Part shown: positions 17,548 to 27,606 of the stretch, piece by piece | Position numbering within the stretch: the first letter of the stretch is position 1 | Layout of the letters: every line of letters starts with the position of its first letter | DNA from: JAJXWB01 sp965246795 | GTDB lineage: Bacteria > Pseudomonadota > Alphaproteobacteria > Rhizobiales > Beijerinckiaceae | Direction of reading: 5' to 3' | Assembly (NCBI GenBank): GCA_965246795.1 | Contig: CBDFFN010000008.1 | Coordinates: 310,001-374,000, forward strand | Length of the DNA: 64,000 nucleotides | Made by a program: the position numbers and the translations under genes | The notes under the pieces: generated by a model | What the model was told of the DNA's origin: nothing | Databases searched by the model: none | What the model saw: the letters and a program-made list of their open reading frames with translations, nothing else

Positions 17548-18019
17548 GAGAGACAGACCCATTCCACCGCGCGTCGTCGTAGCAATCGTGGAAGGCAAAA
17601 CGTTTCGACGTCACCTTGCAATTATTGCAGTTTTATGAGGATCAAGGGCTCTTACAGCTATTGTGCGAGCTCGCTTGGTCGGCCTGTCAGTGAACGAAAT
17701 CCGCGAAATGCTGATTTCCGGACGTGCGCCGCTACATACCTCGGAATCAGCGGTGCGTTCAAAAAGAATAGCGGTCACTACAAAGGTAGCGGGACGCGAT
17801 CGACGAAGAGATATTAAGCTTACAACGAAGGGTGAGTGGGGCACCGCTTGCAGGTAAAATTGGTGCAGAATTGGCGGTGCTCGACACATCGAACTTTCCG
17901 CTGGAGACTATCGCAACCGGCTGTTCAGCGCTTTGAGCGGGTCGTCACCCGGCTTTGAAGTTTCAAGACTGTGGCGGCAAGTTGAACGGGATGCATGCGA
18001 TGTCTGCAGACTTCCCGCA
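17548..18019. other. Gap between convergent operons
   Basis: About 470 bases downstream of the second binding protein and of the SDR gene, which point at each other. I see several short open frames but none with a recognisable family. A small A/T-rich hairpin, TGCAA-TTA-TTGCA followed by GTTTTA, lies near 17616-17635 and could help end transcription, but its stem is weak. Confidence 0.4.
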
Positions 18020-18775
18020 TTATCCCGCCAGCCAGCCGCCATCGACGGCGAGGGTCGTCCCGGTGACGAAACTGGCCGCATCGCTTGCGAGATAGGCAAT
18101 CGCACCTGCGACTTCAGCCGCCGTGCCGAAGCGCGCAAGCGGATGACGTATGCGCGATGCTTCGCGCGCCGCATCCGCATTTGTCTTCCGCGCGAACGAT
18201 CGGGCGAGCAGTGGCGTATCGATCGCGCCGGGCGCGACTGCATTTACGCGGATGCGGTCAGCAGCGAAGTCGAGCGCCATCGTGCGCGTCAGACTCAACA
18301 CGGCGCCTTTCGCGGCGATATAGGCGGAATTCTCGCGCCCGCCTGCAAGTGCGAGCTGCGAGGCGACGGTTACGATTGCGCCGCCCCCCTGTCGCTGCAT
18401 CGCGGGGATGACGGCACGTGCCCACAACCACGTGCCGCCGACGACGGCGGCGAAGACCGCGTCCCAGTCTTTTGGCGTCGTAGTCAACACCGTCCCGCCG
18501 CAGGAAAAACCGGCGGACGTGACGAGTACGTCGATGCGGCTCCAATCCGCCAGCACGCGCGCGCTGCCATCCACCGACGATTGCGGATCGGCGACATCGC
18601 CGACAAATGCGAGCGCTTCGCCGCTAGCCGCGGTAATCTCGGCTACGACGGCTTCCGCGGACGCCTTCTCGCGATCGACGATGGCGACACGCATGCCGTC
18701 GCGTGCGAAACGCAGAGCCGTGGTGCGGCCGATGCCGGAGCCGCCGCCGGTTACGATTGCAACACGCGCGGTCAT
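18020..18775 (-). CDS. Short-chain dehydrogenase/reductase
   Basis: A 251-residue classical SDR. It shows the nucleotide-binding TGGGSGIG near residue 8, D-V-A-D around 60, an SAG in the position of NAG, the catalytic Ser in VASQLA, YIAAK (Tyr and Lys), and the C-terminal FVTGTTLAVDGG. Its ATG overlaps the TGA of the upstream epimerase gene (18772-18775), so the two form an operon. It probably oxidises a hydroxyl of a sugar or hydroxy-acid. The substrate is unknown. Confidence 0.92.
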   Translation of the reverse strand: MTARVAIVTGGGSGIGRTTALRFARDGMRVAIVDREKASAEAVVAEITAASGEALAFVGDVADPQSSVDGSARVLADWSRIDVLVTSAGFSCGGTVLTTTPKDWDAVFAAVVGGTWLWARAVIPAMQRQGGGAIVTVASQLALAGGRENSAYIAAKGAVLSLTRTMALDFAADRIRVNAVAPGAIDTPLLARSFARKTNADAAREASRIRHPLARFGTAAEVAGAIAYLASDAASFVTGTTLAVDGGWLAG

Positions 18776-19761
18776 GAACCGCTCCACAGCGCGGGACCCC
18801 AACGACGCGCCCATGCATCGAAAGCGTCGACGGATGCCGCGCATCCATGCGGGGCGATCCAGCCGAATTCGTCACGCATCCGTGCTGGCGAAAGTGATGG
18901 CCGGTCGCTCGCGGCATGTAGGTCGATGGTCGGCGTCTCGTCGGATCGCGCGAGTCGACAAGAAAAGCCGGGCCGGCGTCTTGACAGCGCTTCGCCCCAC
19001 ACCTGCGCGGCATACCGTTCCGGTGTGGTGATGTTGTACAGCCCGTGCCTGGGTGACGATGCCTGCGCAAGGCATGCGACTGCATCAGCGACATCGGGCG
19101 CATAAAGCCAGTCGCGCTCGCCAGGCCGGGCGAGGGTCGCCGGCCGGCTGTGCGCCGCAGCGATCATAATCTGACTTAACGGGCTCAGCGTGTCGCGCAC
19201 ACCGGTCGAATATTCAAATGGCCCAAAAACGGCGCTCAGCCGAACGCTCAGGACGTCGAGCGACCAGAGTTCGGCTAGACGCGCTGCGACGCGCTCCGAG
19301 GCGCTCTTGGTGATGGCGTAAAGCGACGTAGGATCGGGCGGCAGCGTCTCTTCGAGTGGCGGCGGACTGGCGATCGCCCGGCCGAGCGCAGCGGCGGAAC
19401 TCAGATTGATGACGCGCCGCACCTTCGCGTCGCGTGCGGCGCGCAGCACCGGCACAAGGCCCCCAAGATTGACCGCCAGCACGCGTTCGGGCTCGGCCGC
19501 ATCGCGTGCAGAACCGGCAGTGATTGCGGCGCCATAGACGATCGTGTCGATGCCATCGGCGATATGTGTCGTCACCGACTCTGGCAGCGTGACGTCGCCT
19601 TTCACGAACGCGATGCGGGCGGCATCGGCGCCAAGTGCCGCGATCGCTGCCGGCGGCGGGTGCGCCCTGTCGATGGCGATGACGTCGTATCCATCGCGTG
19701 AAAATTTCAAGGCGATGTTGAGACCGACGAAACCTGCACCGCCGACAATCAGCGCGCGCAT
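18772..19761 (-). CDS. NAD-dependent epimerase/dehydratase
   Basis: A 329-residue extended SDR. The Rossmann start is MRALIVGGAGFVGLN; an upstream in-frame Met adds 19 residues with no family match. The catalytic YAITK motif and an upstream Ser-rich LSSAA are visible. Such enzymes act on nucleotide sugars or related alcohols. It is divergent from a peptide-type ABC importer at 20073, so the imported compound may be its substrate. That link is inference. Confidence 0.9.
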   Translation of the reverse strand: MRALIVGGAGFVGLNIALKFSRDGYDVIAIDRAHPPPAAIAALGADAARIAFVKGDVTLPESVTTHIADGIDTIVYGAAITAGSARDAAEPERVLAVNLGGLVPVLRAARDAKVRRVINLSSAAALGRAIASPPPLEETLPPDPTSLYAITKSASERVAARLAELWSLDVLSVRLSAVFGPFEYSTGVRDTLSPLSQIMIAAAHSRPATLARPGERDWLYAPDVADAVACLAQASSPRHGLYNITTPERYAAQVWGEALSRRRPGFSCRLARSDETPTIDLHAASDRPSLSPARMRDEFGWIAPHGCAASVDAFDAWARRWGPALWSGS

Positions 19762-20072
19762 GCCACGCCTCGCCGTAAGATTTGGTCTTCGTATTGCCTC
19801 ATCGCGCCATGCCACCACGCGTCGACCGGCGGGGCAAGCCCATTGAGATCGCCGTCACGATGGCGGGCGGCCTGCCTGACGATCGAGGTGCCCCAGCACC
19901 CCGGCTAAGTTTCGTCGCGTCCGCACTGCCTGCGTCGACCGCAATCCGGCGGCATTCTTTGCGGCCCATGCCCGCTTCGGCGGCACCACAGCGCGCGCTT
20001 GCGTTGACTTGAGAGGTAGACCTGCGACGATCCTGTTCTTCAACCACTGCCTTTCCTCCGGAGATTGCGGCC
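19762..20072. other. Divergent intergenic region
   Basis: About 310 bases between the left-going epimerase and the right-going binding-protein gene; it must hold both promoters. A TTGACT at about 20004 could be a -35 element, but I cannot find a convincing -10 at the right distance. No gene is supported here. Confidence 0.4.
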
Positions 20073-21695
20073 GTGCCCCATCCGCTGCTGCCCTTCGTTT
20101 CGCGCGCTCTTGGCGCGTTCATCTTTTGCGCCGCCACGCAGAGCGCCTTCGCGCAGTCGCGCGCGGAAACGCTGCGGCAGGTGACAGGCAATACGATCAA
20201 TACGCTTGATCCGACGCTGCCCGGTTCGACCCGCGAGGCGTTCGGCCTGTCGATGAACACGTATGATCGACTTGTCGCATTCGAACGCAAACCACAGGGC
20301 AACGGCTTCGTTTTTGTGCCGGACAAATTGCGTCCAGAGCTCGCAGAGAGTTTCGACATCAGCGAAGACGGGCTGAAGATCACTTTCAAGCTGCGCAAGA
20401 ACGCCAAATTTCACGACGGCACGCCCGTGACGGCGAAGGACGCGAAATGGTCGCTCGACCGCCACGTGACGTCAAAATCGCTGGCGGCGCCGCAACTGCT
20501 GACTGGGTCGCTTACCAAGGCAGAGCAATTCGCCGTCGTCGACGACTACACGTTCACCGTGACGCTCGACAAGCCGGATCGTCTTGCGCTTCCCAACCTC
20601 GCGACCGTCTACGCCATCATCATCAACAGTGACGTGGCGAAGAAACACGCGACGGCGGACGATCCCTGGGCACAGGCGTGGCTGAAGGAAAACACGGCCG
20701 GCAGCGGCGCCTATACGGTCGAGGCTTGGAAGCCGGGCGAGCAGGCGATCCTGCGCCGCAACGAAGAGTGGAAGGGTGGCGCCGACGGCAAGCTGCCGTT
20801 CTTCAAGCGCATCATTGCGCAGACGATCCCTGAACCTGCGACGCGGTCTAGTCTTGTCGAACGTGGAGATGCGGACGTATCGATCGATCTCAACGCGAGC
20901 GATGTCGTTGAGCTTGAGAAGCGTGGCAAACTGAAGATCGTGTCGACGCCGCAGTTCAACGCCTTCACGATGATCGCCTTCAACACGCGCATGGCGCCGT
21001 TCGACAACGTCAAGGTCCGGCAAGCGATTGCTGCGGCGCTGCCCTACGAAGATATGTTCCAGGCTTCGATCTTCGGGCGCGGCGCGAAGCTGTTCGGCGC
21101 ATCTTGGTCCGGCCAGCCGGAGTCCGCGACGTTTCCACAACCGATGCCGCTGAAGCAGGATCTCGCGAAAGCCAAGAGTCTCCTGACCGAAGCCGGTTAC
21201 CCCAATGGCTTCGACACGACCTTCTCATTCAACGTCGGCGGCGCTGCCGTAACGGAGCCGATGTCGGCGCTCGTCAAGGAAAGCCTCGGAAAAATCGGCA
21301 TCAAAATTGATATCCAGAAGCTGCCGGATGCGCAGATTTCGACGCAGATTTCAGAAAAGAAACTGCCGTTCCTGACCGAGCAGTCGATCGCATGGTTGCC
21401 ATCGACCGACTATTTCTTCCGGAACTTCTTCACCGGCGACCAGCGCTGGAATTATTCGTCGTGGAACAATGCCGAGATCGTGCAGGTCGCCAACACGGCG
21501 CGCTTCGAGCGGGACGCAGCGAAATACGAAGCCTATGCGAAGCGCCTCATCGCACTCGAAGCGCAGGACATGCCGGTCGTGATGTTATGGCAGCAGAACC
21601 AGGACGCCGTGATGTCGCCGGCGATCGACGGCTACACTTACCAGTTCCATCGCCAGGTCGATTTCCGCGACATGTCGTGCAAGTCCGGGTCTTGA
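20073..21695 (+). CDS. Peptide/nickel-type ABC transporter, solute-binding protein
   Basis: A 540-residue family-5 binding protein. It starts at a GTG preceded by CCGGAGA, with a signal peptide ending near QSAFAQ. Typical blocks are NTLDPTLPGS, ELAESFDISEDGLKITFKLR and AKFHDGTPVTAKD. It delivers oligopeptides or similar bulky solutes to the downstream permeases. It is first in the five-function operon 20073-25363. The distance to the next gene is 49 bases. Confidence 0.94.
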   Translation: MPHPLLPFVSRALGAFIFCAATQSAFAQSRAETLRQVTGNTINTLDPTLPGSTREAFGLSMNTYDRLVAFERKPQGNGFVFVPDKLRPELAESFDISEDGLKITFKLRKNAKFHDGTPVTAKDAKWSLDRHVTSKSLAAPQLLTGSLTKAEQFAVVDDYTFTVTLDKPDRLALPNLATVYAIIINSDVAKKHATADDPWAQAWLKENTAGSGAYTVEAWKPGEQAILRRNEEWKGGADGKLPFFKRIIAQTIPEPATRSSLVERGDADVSIDLNASDVVELEKRGKLKIVSTPQFNAFTMIAFNTRMAPFDNVKVRQAIAAALPYEDMFQASIFGRGAKLFGASWSGQPESATFPQPMPLKQDLAKAKSLLTEAGYPNGFDTTFSFNVGGAAVTEPMSALVKESLGKIGIKIDIQKLPDAQISTQISEKKLPFLTEQSIAWLPSTDYFFRNFFTGDQRWNYSSWNNAEIVQVANTARFERDAAKYEAYAKRLIALEAQDMPVVMLWQQNQDAVMSPAIDGYTYQFHRQVDFRDMSCKSGS

Positions 21696-21744
21696 CGGCG
21701 CGAAGCCAAGCGAGCCGACGCGCCGCCCGACAGGCGCGCGCGCA

Positions 21745-22776
21745 ATGAGCGCGGCAACCTCGATCGCGGTCCGCGCGCGGCGGCGATTCATGTCATCGCT
21801 GCCGGCGCTGTTTGGCGTCGTCGTCTTCACCTTCCTGTTGATGCGTGTGCTTCCCGGCGATCCCGCAGTGTTCTTTGCATCCGGCCCGAACGCCGGGCAG
21901 GCCGAGATCGAGGATTTGCGAAAGAAGCTCGGGCTCGACAAGCCCGTGCCGGAACAGCTCGTCTACTATCTTCGCGATATCGCGACCGGTAATCTTGGTC
22001 GCTCGCTGACGACGGGACAGACGGTGGCGACAGACCTGCGGCAGCGGCTACCGGCTTCCCTCGAACTCACGGTTACGGCGCTCATCCTTGCCCTGACGCT
22101 GGCCATCCCGCTGGGCATCGCCGCGGCGCTGCGGCCTGGGTCTCTCGTCGATCACGGTGTACGGCTGATGTGCACGCTCGGCGTCTGCGTTCCGACCTTC
22201 GTGTCAGGTCTGATCCTCATCTACATCTTCTACTATGTGCTCGGCATCGCCCCCGATCCGACCGGCCGACTGGACGTCTTCGTTTCGGCGCCGCCGCGCA
22301 TCACCAACTTTCTGCTCATCGACAGCCTGCTCGGTAGGGATTTCGACGCGTTTCGCGCAGCCCTTGGACAACTTGTATTGCCAGCCACGACAATGGCGTT
22401 GTTCGTTCTCGCCCCACTCGCGCGCATGACACGGGCTGCAATGCTGGCAGTGATGACGAGCGACTTCGTTCGCACCGCACGCGCGATGGGCCTGTCGCGC
22501 CGGCGCGTCGTTCTCGTCTATGCCCTGCGCAACGCACTGCTGCCGGTCATCACCATCGCGGGCATCGTGTTTTCGACCATGCTCGGCGCCAATATCCTTG
22601 TCGAAAAAGTCTTCTCCTGGCCTGGCGTCGCATCCTACGCGCTCGATGCGCTGCTCGCGTCCGACTATGCGCCGGTGCAGGGGTTCGTGCTGCTGATGGC
22701 GACGATCTTCGTCTTCGTAAACCTCACCGTCGATGTCCTATACGGCCTGGTCGATCCGCGGGTCTCGATCGAATGA
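21745..22776 (+). CDS. Peptide-type ABC transporter permease (DppB-like)
   Basis: A 343-residue permease with about six membrane segments. The N-terminal domain FTFLLMRVLPGDPAVFF is characteristic of the DppB/OppB half, and the EAA-like loop is FVRTARAMGLSRRRVVLVYALRNALLPV. Its stop overlaps the next start (ATGA at 22773). Confidence 0.94.
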   Translation: MSAATSIAVRARRRFMSSLPALFGVVVFTFLLMRVLPGDPAVFFASGPNAGQAEIEDLRKKLGLDKPVPEQLVYYLRDIATGNLGRSLTTGQTVATDLRQRLPASLELTVTALILALTLAIPLGIAAALRPGSLVDHGVRLMCTLGVCVPTFVSGLILIYIFYYVLGIAPDPTGRLDVFVSAPPRITNFLLIDSLLGRDFDAFRAALGQLVLPATTMALFVLAPLARMTRAAMLAVMTSDFVRTARAMGLSRRRVVLVYALRNALLPVITIAGIVFSTMLGANILVEKVFSWPGVASYALDALLASDYAPVQGFVLLMATIFVFVNLTVDVLYGLVDPRVSIE

Positions 22777-23657
22777 GCCTTGCTCTTCCCGCACAAGCGC
22801 AGGGTCGCCGGCGGCAAAGCGCGCTCGGTCACGTCGCTTTCATCCTGCGCTCCAATCCCATCACAGCTATTGCGGCCGCCGGAGCTGCCTGCCTCGTCGT
22901 CATCGCGATACTCGGACCGGCGATCGCGCCGTTCGATCCGGTGGCGTCCGATGTCCCGCATGCGCTTGCTGCACCCGATGCACGTCACTGGTTCGGTACC
23001 GATCAGCTCGGCCGCGATATCTTTTCCCGCGTGCTTGTCGCAACACGTCTCGATCTTGCGATCGCCGCCTCCGCTGTCTCCCTCTCGTTTGTTGTCGGCG
23101 CGTTGATCGGAAGCTTCTGCGGTTATACCGGCGGACCGCTCGACCGCTGGACCGGTCGTGTTGTCGATGTGCTGATGGCCTTTCCGCTCTTCGTGTTGGC
23201 GATGGCGATGGTTGCGGCGCTCGGCAACCGCGTAGAGAACATCATCTACGCGACCGCGATCATCAATCTGCCGTTCTACATTCGCTTCGCACGCGCCGAG
23301 ATCAACGTGCGGCGCAACGCCGGCTGGGTCGAAGCGGCGCGCGCGTCCGGCCATTCCCCCGTCGCGGTCATCACGCGTTTCCTGTTGCCGAACGTGTTGC
23401 CGGCGATGGCAATCCAAATTTCGCTGAATCTCGGATGGGCGATCCTCAACGCCGCCGGTCTTTCGTTCATCGGGCTCGGTGTGCAGCCGCCGACTCCCGA
23501 ATGGGGCATTATGGTCGCGGAGGGCGCGCGTTTCATCTCGACTGGCAAATGGTGGCTCGTCGCCTATCCCGGCCTCGCCCTGATGCTCACCGTGCTGTGC
23601 TTCAACCTGCTCGGTGACGGGTTGCGCGACATGCTCGATCCCCGAACCCGGACATGA
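22773..23657 (+). CDS. Peptide-type ABC transporter permease (DppC-like)
   Basis: A 294-residue permease with the FDP...HWFGTDQLGRDIFSR signature of DppC/OppC proteins. The cytoplasmic loop is WVEAARASGHSPVAVITRFLLPN. It overlaps both neighbours by four bases, so the transporter is translated as a coupled unit. Confidence 0.94.
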   Translation: MSLALPAQAQGRRRQSALGHVAFILRSNPITAIAAAGAACLVVIAILGPAIAPFDPVASDVPHALAAPDARHWFGTDQLGRDIFSRVLVATRLDLAIAASAVSLSFVVGALIGSFCGYTGGPLDRWTGRVVDVLMAFPLFVLAMAMVAALGNRVENIIYATAIINLPFYIRFARAEINVRRNAGWVEAARASGHSPVAVITRFLLPNVLPAMAIQISLNLGWAILNAAGLSFIGLGVQPPTPEWGIMVAEGARFISTGKWWLVAYPGLALMLTVLCFNLLGDGLRDMLDPRTRT

Positions 23658-25363
23658 GCGACCCATACGCGAGTGCCCGCCCTCTGCTTGCGATCGAAGA
23701 CCTGCGCGTCACCTTCGCAACGCGTCACGGTCCGGTCGAAGCGTTGCGGGGCGTATCGATCGCTATCGAGCGCGGTGAGACGGTCGGCATCGTCGGCGAG
23801 TCAGGATCGGGCAAATCGGTCACCGCTTTGACGGCGATGGGCCTTCTCGACAGCGCAGGAAGGGTCACCGGTGGGCGCATCCATTTTCGAGGGCAGGACC
23901 TGCTGACCGCGACACCGCAGGAGATGCAAGTCTTGCGCGGCGGCGGGCTTTCGATGGTGTTCCAGAACCCGCGTGCCGCCCTCAATCCGATCCGCGCTGT
24001 CGGCGACCAGATTTCCGATGTTTTACGCGCGCACCAAGCACTCTCGAAAGCCGATGCGCGGACGCGTGCGCTCCATCTGCTCGAGGCCGTGCGTATCCGC
24101 GATGCGCAAGCTCGCCTTGCCGCCTATCCCCACGAATTATCCGGGGGAATGTGCCAGCGCGTTATGATCGCGATGGCGATCGCGTCTGCGCCGGACCTCA
24201 TCATCGCCGACGAACCGACGACCGGGCTCGACGTCACGACTCAGAAGGTTGCGATGGATCTGCTCGCCGATCTCTGCGCACGACGTGGGACCGGGCTGCT
24301 GTTCATCACCCACGACCTCGCACTCGCATCGACCTATTGCCAGCGTATCGTCGTCATGCAGGCCGGCGAGGTCGTCGAGACCGCGACACCATCGGCGCTT
24401 TTCACGCAGCCCGCGCATTCTTACACGCGCCGCCTCGTCGCCGCTTCGCCGACACCGACGTCGACGGTGGGCGATCTCGTCGAAGCACAACGGCCTGCGA
24501 CGCGCGCCCCCGCGAGAAATGCCGCCGGTAAGGCAAAACCTGTTCTTCTCGACGTGTCCGGCCTGACGAAACGTTTCGATAGCGACGTGATGGCGGTCGA
24601 CGATGTGTCTTTCACGATCCGCGAAGGGGAGAGTGTCGGCCTCGTCGGCGAGTCGGGCTCAGGCAAAAGTACGACTGCGCGCCTCGTGATGCGCCTCATC
24701 GACACAACCGACGGACACATCGTGTTCGACGGCGTCGATATCGGGCGCTTTCCGGCGCGCACGTTTCATAAAGCGCCGCAGCGAAAGGACATCCAGATCG
24801 TCTTTCAGGATGCCGGTGAAAGCATCAATCCAAGGTTTTCCGCTTTTGACGCCATCGCCGATCCGCTACGCCAGTTGACCGGCGTCAGGCGAGGCGCAGT
24901 ATTGACCGGAACGGTCGAGGATGCGGCGACACGCTGCGGCTTCCCCCTCGAACTTCTCGATCGTTTCCCGCATCAGCTCTCCGGTGGTCAGCGCGCACGC
25001 GTCGGAATCGCGCGAGCCATCGTCTCGCAGCCCCGCCTTGTAGTCCTCGACGAACCGACCGCCGCGCTAGATGTTTCGGTTCAGGCGACCGTACTTTATC
25101 TTCTCGACACGCTGCGCCGAGAGACCGGGATGGCATTCCTGTTCGTCAGCCACGACCTTAACGTCGTGCGCATGATGTGCGAGCGTACGATCGTGATGAA
25201 AGCCGGCAAGATCGTGGAAACGGGCCGCAGCGACGACCTGTTCCAGGCACCGAAGGCTTCTTATACGAGGGAACTGATGGCGGCGATTCCAACGATGTCT
25301 TTTAAGAAGTCGTCAATGTCGGAGCCGCGCGTAGCGGAGCCCTTTCACGCTTCGGCTATTTGA
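23654..25363 (+). CDS. Peptide-type ABC transporter ATPase, fused DppD-DppF
   Basis: A 569-residue protein with two complete ATPase domains. The first has GESGSGKSVT, LSGGMCQR and LIIADEPTTGLD. The second, from about residue 300, has GESGSGKSTT, LSGGQRARVGIARA and LVVLDEPTAALD. Each is followed by the peptide-transporter extension. One gene thus powers the importer that precedes it. Confidence 0.94.
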   Translation: MSDPYASARPLLAIEDLRVTFATRHGPVEALRGVSIAIERGETVGIVGESGSGKSVTALTAMGLLDSAGRVTGGRIHFRGQDLLTATPQEMQVLRGGGLSMVFQNPRAALNPIRAVGDQISDVLRAHQALSKADARTRALHLLEAVRIRDAQARLAAYPHELSGGMCQRVMIAMAIASAPDLIIADEPTTGLDVTTQKVAMDLLADLCARRGTGLLFITHDLALASTYCQRIVVMQAGEVVETATPSALFTQPAHSYTRRLVAASPTPTSTVGDLVEAQRPATRAPARNAAGKAKPVLLDVSGLTKRFDSDVMAVDDVSFTIREGESVGLVGESGSGKSTTARLVMRLIDTTDGHIVFDGVDIGRFPARTFHKAPQRKDIQIVFQDAGESINPRFSAFDAIADPLRQLTGVRRGAVLTGTVEDAATRCGFPLELLDRFPHQLSGGQRARVGIARAIVSQPRLVVLDEPTAALDVSVQATVLYLLDTLRRETGMAFLFVSHDLNVVRMMCERTIVMKAGKIVETGRSDDLFQAPKASYTRELMAAIPTMSFKKSSMSEPRVAEPFHASAI

Positions 25364-25513
25364 CGCATTCTGCGGTGTGTTTCGCGCGATCGCCGCAGCG
25401 AAGATTGCTGCGATCTTCAAGACTGACAGCTACAAGTGACACTTGTGCCTGCAAGCTTGGCAATAAATGACACGGCGCGTTAGTGCGACATATCGGATTA
25501 CAAAAAAGATCGA

Positions 25514-26269
25514 ATGAGCGGAAACCTCATAAGCATCGAAGCCTTTGCCGAGCGGCTTGTTCGAGCATGGCGTCATGGCGAAAACATAGAATCGCGCGAT
25601 GTGCATCTCCCAAATCGAGACGCCGCTTACTTCGTGCAGGATTTGATCGCAGCAGAATTCGGCCCTATCGCGGGCTGGAAAGTCGGAGCGAGCGGACGCG
25701 ATGTCGAGCCGACCTGCGCGCCATGTCCGGCGGCTGGCATCCTACCAACGAATTCGGTATTGACCGGGTCGCCATGGCGCATGCGTGGCATCGAGGTCGA
25801 GGTTGGGCTGCGGTTAGGTCGAAGCCTTACTGGCACGCCCTCTCGGGCCCAATGCATCGATGTGATCGATGCGGTTTTGCCCGTGATCGAGATCGTCGAA
25901 ACCCGCCTCGCCGATTGGAAGGCCAGCCCGGCGCTGGCAAAGCTGGCGGACTTCCAAAGTCACGGTGCGCTTGTAGTCGGAGCGCCGTCGTCGATGGACC
26001 CGTCCGCACTCGATCTGACGAAAGTCACCGCTGAACTTATATTCGACGACCGCAAGATTGCGTCGACGCAGGGCGGCAACCCCGCCGAAGATGTCTGGCG
26101 TCTCGTGGCCTGGCTTTGCGGTCAAGCAGAATTGCGGGGCCGGCCTCTTCAAGCAGGCGACATCATCACAACGGGTTCGTGCACGGGGATGGAATTCGCC
26201 GCTCCGAACGCGCGTGTCAGCGCAACGCTTGGCAACATCGGCGACGTCGAACTTAAGTTTGCCGACTAA
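25514..26269 (+). CDS. 2-keto-4-pentenoate hydratase-like protein
   Basis: A 251-residue member of the fumarylacetoacetate-hydrolase/hydratase fold, MhpD branch. The metal-binding ExE lies in GIEVEVGLRLG, and the C-terminal GDIITTGSCTGMEFA is also typical. Relatives hydrate 2-hydroxypenta-2,4-dienoate from meta-cleavage of aromatics, or act on related 2-keto acids. It lies 150 bases after the transporter operon and may use the imported compound. The exact substrate is unknown. Confidence 0.87.
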   Translation: MSGNLISIEAFAERLVRAWRHGENIESRDVHLPNRDAAYFVQDLIAAEFGPIAGWKVGASGRDVEPTCAPCPAAGILPTNSVLTGSPWRMRGIEVEVGLRLGRSLTGTPSRAQCIDVIDAVLPVIEIVETRLADWKASPALAKLADFQSHGALVVGAPSSMDPSALDLTKVTAELIFDDRKIASTQGGNPAEDVWRLVAWLCGQAELRGRPLQAGDIITTGSCTGMEFAAPNARVSATLGNIGDVELKFAD

Positions 26270-26518
26270 TTAGGTGGGGCTCTGAGATGCGACGCTTTCG
26301 GCCACTCCGGTCTTCGCTCCACTTGTGTCACGATCCATGCATCCAGCGCACGCTTACAGCTCTCCCTAATGAATATTTAGAAGGCAAGACGCGCTTCGCT
26401 GCCGCGATACATTGGATCGCGCTGAGCAGCGCTCGTTTGAAACACGAAAGCTGACGGCGCAGCGGACCTAAAAAGAAAGATCGCTGAAGGCGAAGACGAA
26501 CCCGCTAGCTTCCTTTCT
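26270..26518. other. Gap between convergent genes
   Basis: About 250 bases. I see no gene, clear hairpin or repeat here. Confidence 0.4.
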
Positions 26519-27565
26519 TCACCGCATATGGCGTTTCGCGGGATGATCGCCCGGTAATGTCTCCAAGAATCTGTCGTACGAGGTGGTGACCGCGTCCAAT
26601 TGCTCGAAATGCGGAAAGGCGCCGGTGTCAAAGCTGTCGAATGTCCAATTCGGACGATCTCTGACTTCTGCTTCGTATCTATAATCGACGAAGTCGCCTC
26701 TGGAGCCATGTACCGACCAAACGGGCAATTGAAGCGCGCGATATATCCGACTGATGTCGCCTGCGAATAAGAAGCCCGCTAGAAACGACCACACGACATG
26801 GCGCGCTCCCGGCTGATGCGCAGTCTTCTGATCGTATTCGAGAAGACCTTCGTTGATCCGCCACGAACCCCACGTTTTTGCGAGGAAGAAGCGCATGCTC
26901 GGGCGGCTGACGAAGAAATCGCAGAGCGCTTGGCTCCACAGCGGGACCGTCATGAGTTTATGTGCGAGCGGACTACCCTTAGTACTTTGTGCTCGCCCTT
27001 CGCCCGACAGACGTTTGTCGAAGCCTGTAGGGCTTATGAGACCCAGGCTGCGATAAAGCTGCGGCTGCTCTAATGCTGCCCGCGCGGCAAACTCGCACGA
27101 CAACGACAAAGCGATCACGTCGATCGGCAGGTCATCGTGCGAAGCGCGAATGAGCTCTGAAACAGCGTGTATGGCATCGACCATATCTCGCGGCGTGTAG
27201 ATACGGTCTTCGCGCGACGAGAAGCCAAAGCCCGGAAGGTCGATTGCGTATACCGGCCGCTTGCCCGCATAAAACATGAATAGCGGCCGCACTTCGTAAC
27301 TGCTGGCTGCCGCATTGACGCTATGGATTAGCAAAAGCGAATGATCGTCGCCTTCAGGGGCCGCATAAAGAGAAACCTCTCCGGCTCGCGTCCGAATACG
27401 CTTTCGAACGCCGGGCAATGCCGCGGGCAGCGGTCGATCGTGGTCGATGAAAAGGGCGCTGTAGACGATCCAGCTCGCCACACCCAGGAGAGGCATGCCT
27501 ATTGCGAGCGGCCATAGGCTTTTCGAGGCCGCAGCAGATGGCAACTTGGCGTTATCGCTTGGCAC
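26519..27565 (-). CDS. Alpha/beta hydrolase, membrane-anchored
   Basis: A 348-residue protein with an N-terminal hydrophobic segment (about 18-40) and an alpha/beta hydrolase fold. HSVNAAASSYEVRPLF follows the first strand, VYAIDLPGFGFSS is typical, and the likely nucleophile elbow is A-L-S-L-S, a variant of G-x-S-x-G. The C-terminal part has SFDTGAFPHFEQLDAV, where the catalytic His probably lies. The substrate is unknown. A decayed partial copy of its C-terminal region lies at 61398-61577. Confidence 0.85.
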   Translation of the reverse strand: MPSDNAKLPSAAASKSLWPLAIGMPLLGVASWIVYSALFIDHDRPLPAALPGVRKRIRTRAGEVSLYAAPEGDDHSLLLIHSVNAAASSYEVRPLFMFYAGKRPVYAIDLPGFGFSSREDRIYTPRDMVDAIHAVSELIRASHDDLPIDVIALSLSCEFAARAALEQPQLYRSLGLISPTGFDKRLSGEGRAQSTKGSPLAHKLMTVPLWSQALCDFFVSRPSMRFFLAKTWGSWRINEGLLEYDQKTAHQPGARHVVWSFLAGFLFAGDISRIYRALQLPVWSVHGSRGDFVDYRYEAEVRDRPNWTFDSFDTGAFPHFEQLDAVTTSYDRFLETLPGDHPAKRHMR

Positions 27566-27606
27566 GAATGCTCCTGCTGGACTGCTCGGCCAGCATAGTT
27601 ACAAAA

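Noticed and set aside
25364..25460. Imperfect GATCGC/GCAGC hairpin after the peptide ABC operon
   Set aside because: The stem is bulged and no T-run follows, so I do not call a terminator.
26519..27565. Loss of the catalytic serine motif in the alpha/beta hydrolase
   Set aside because: The elbow lacks G-x-S-x-G but A-L-S-L-S fits the small-x-Ser-x-small rule, so the site is probably intact.
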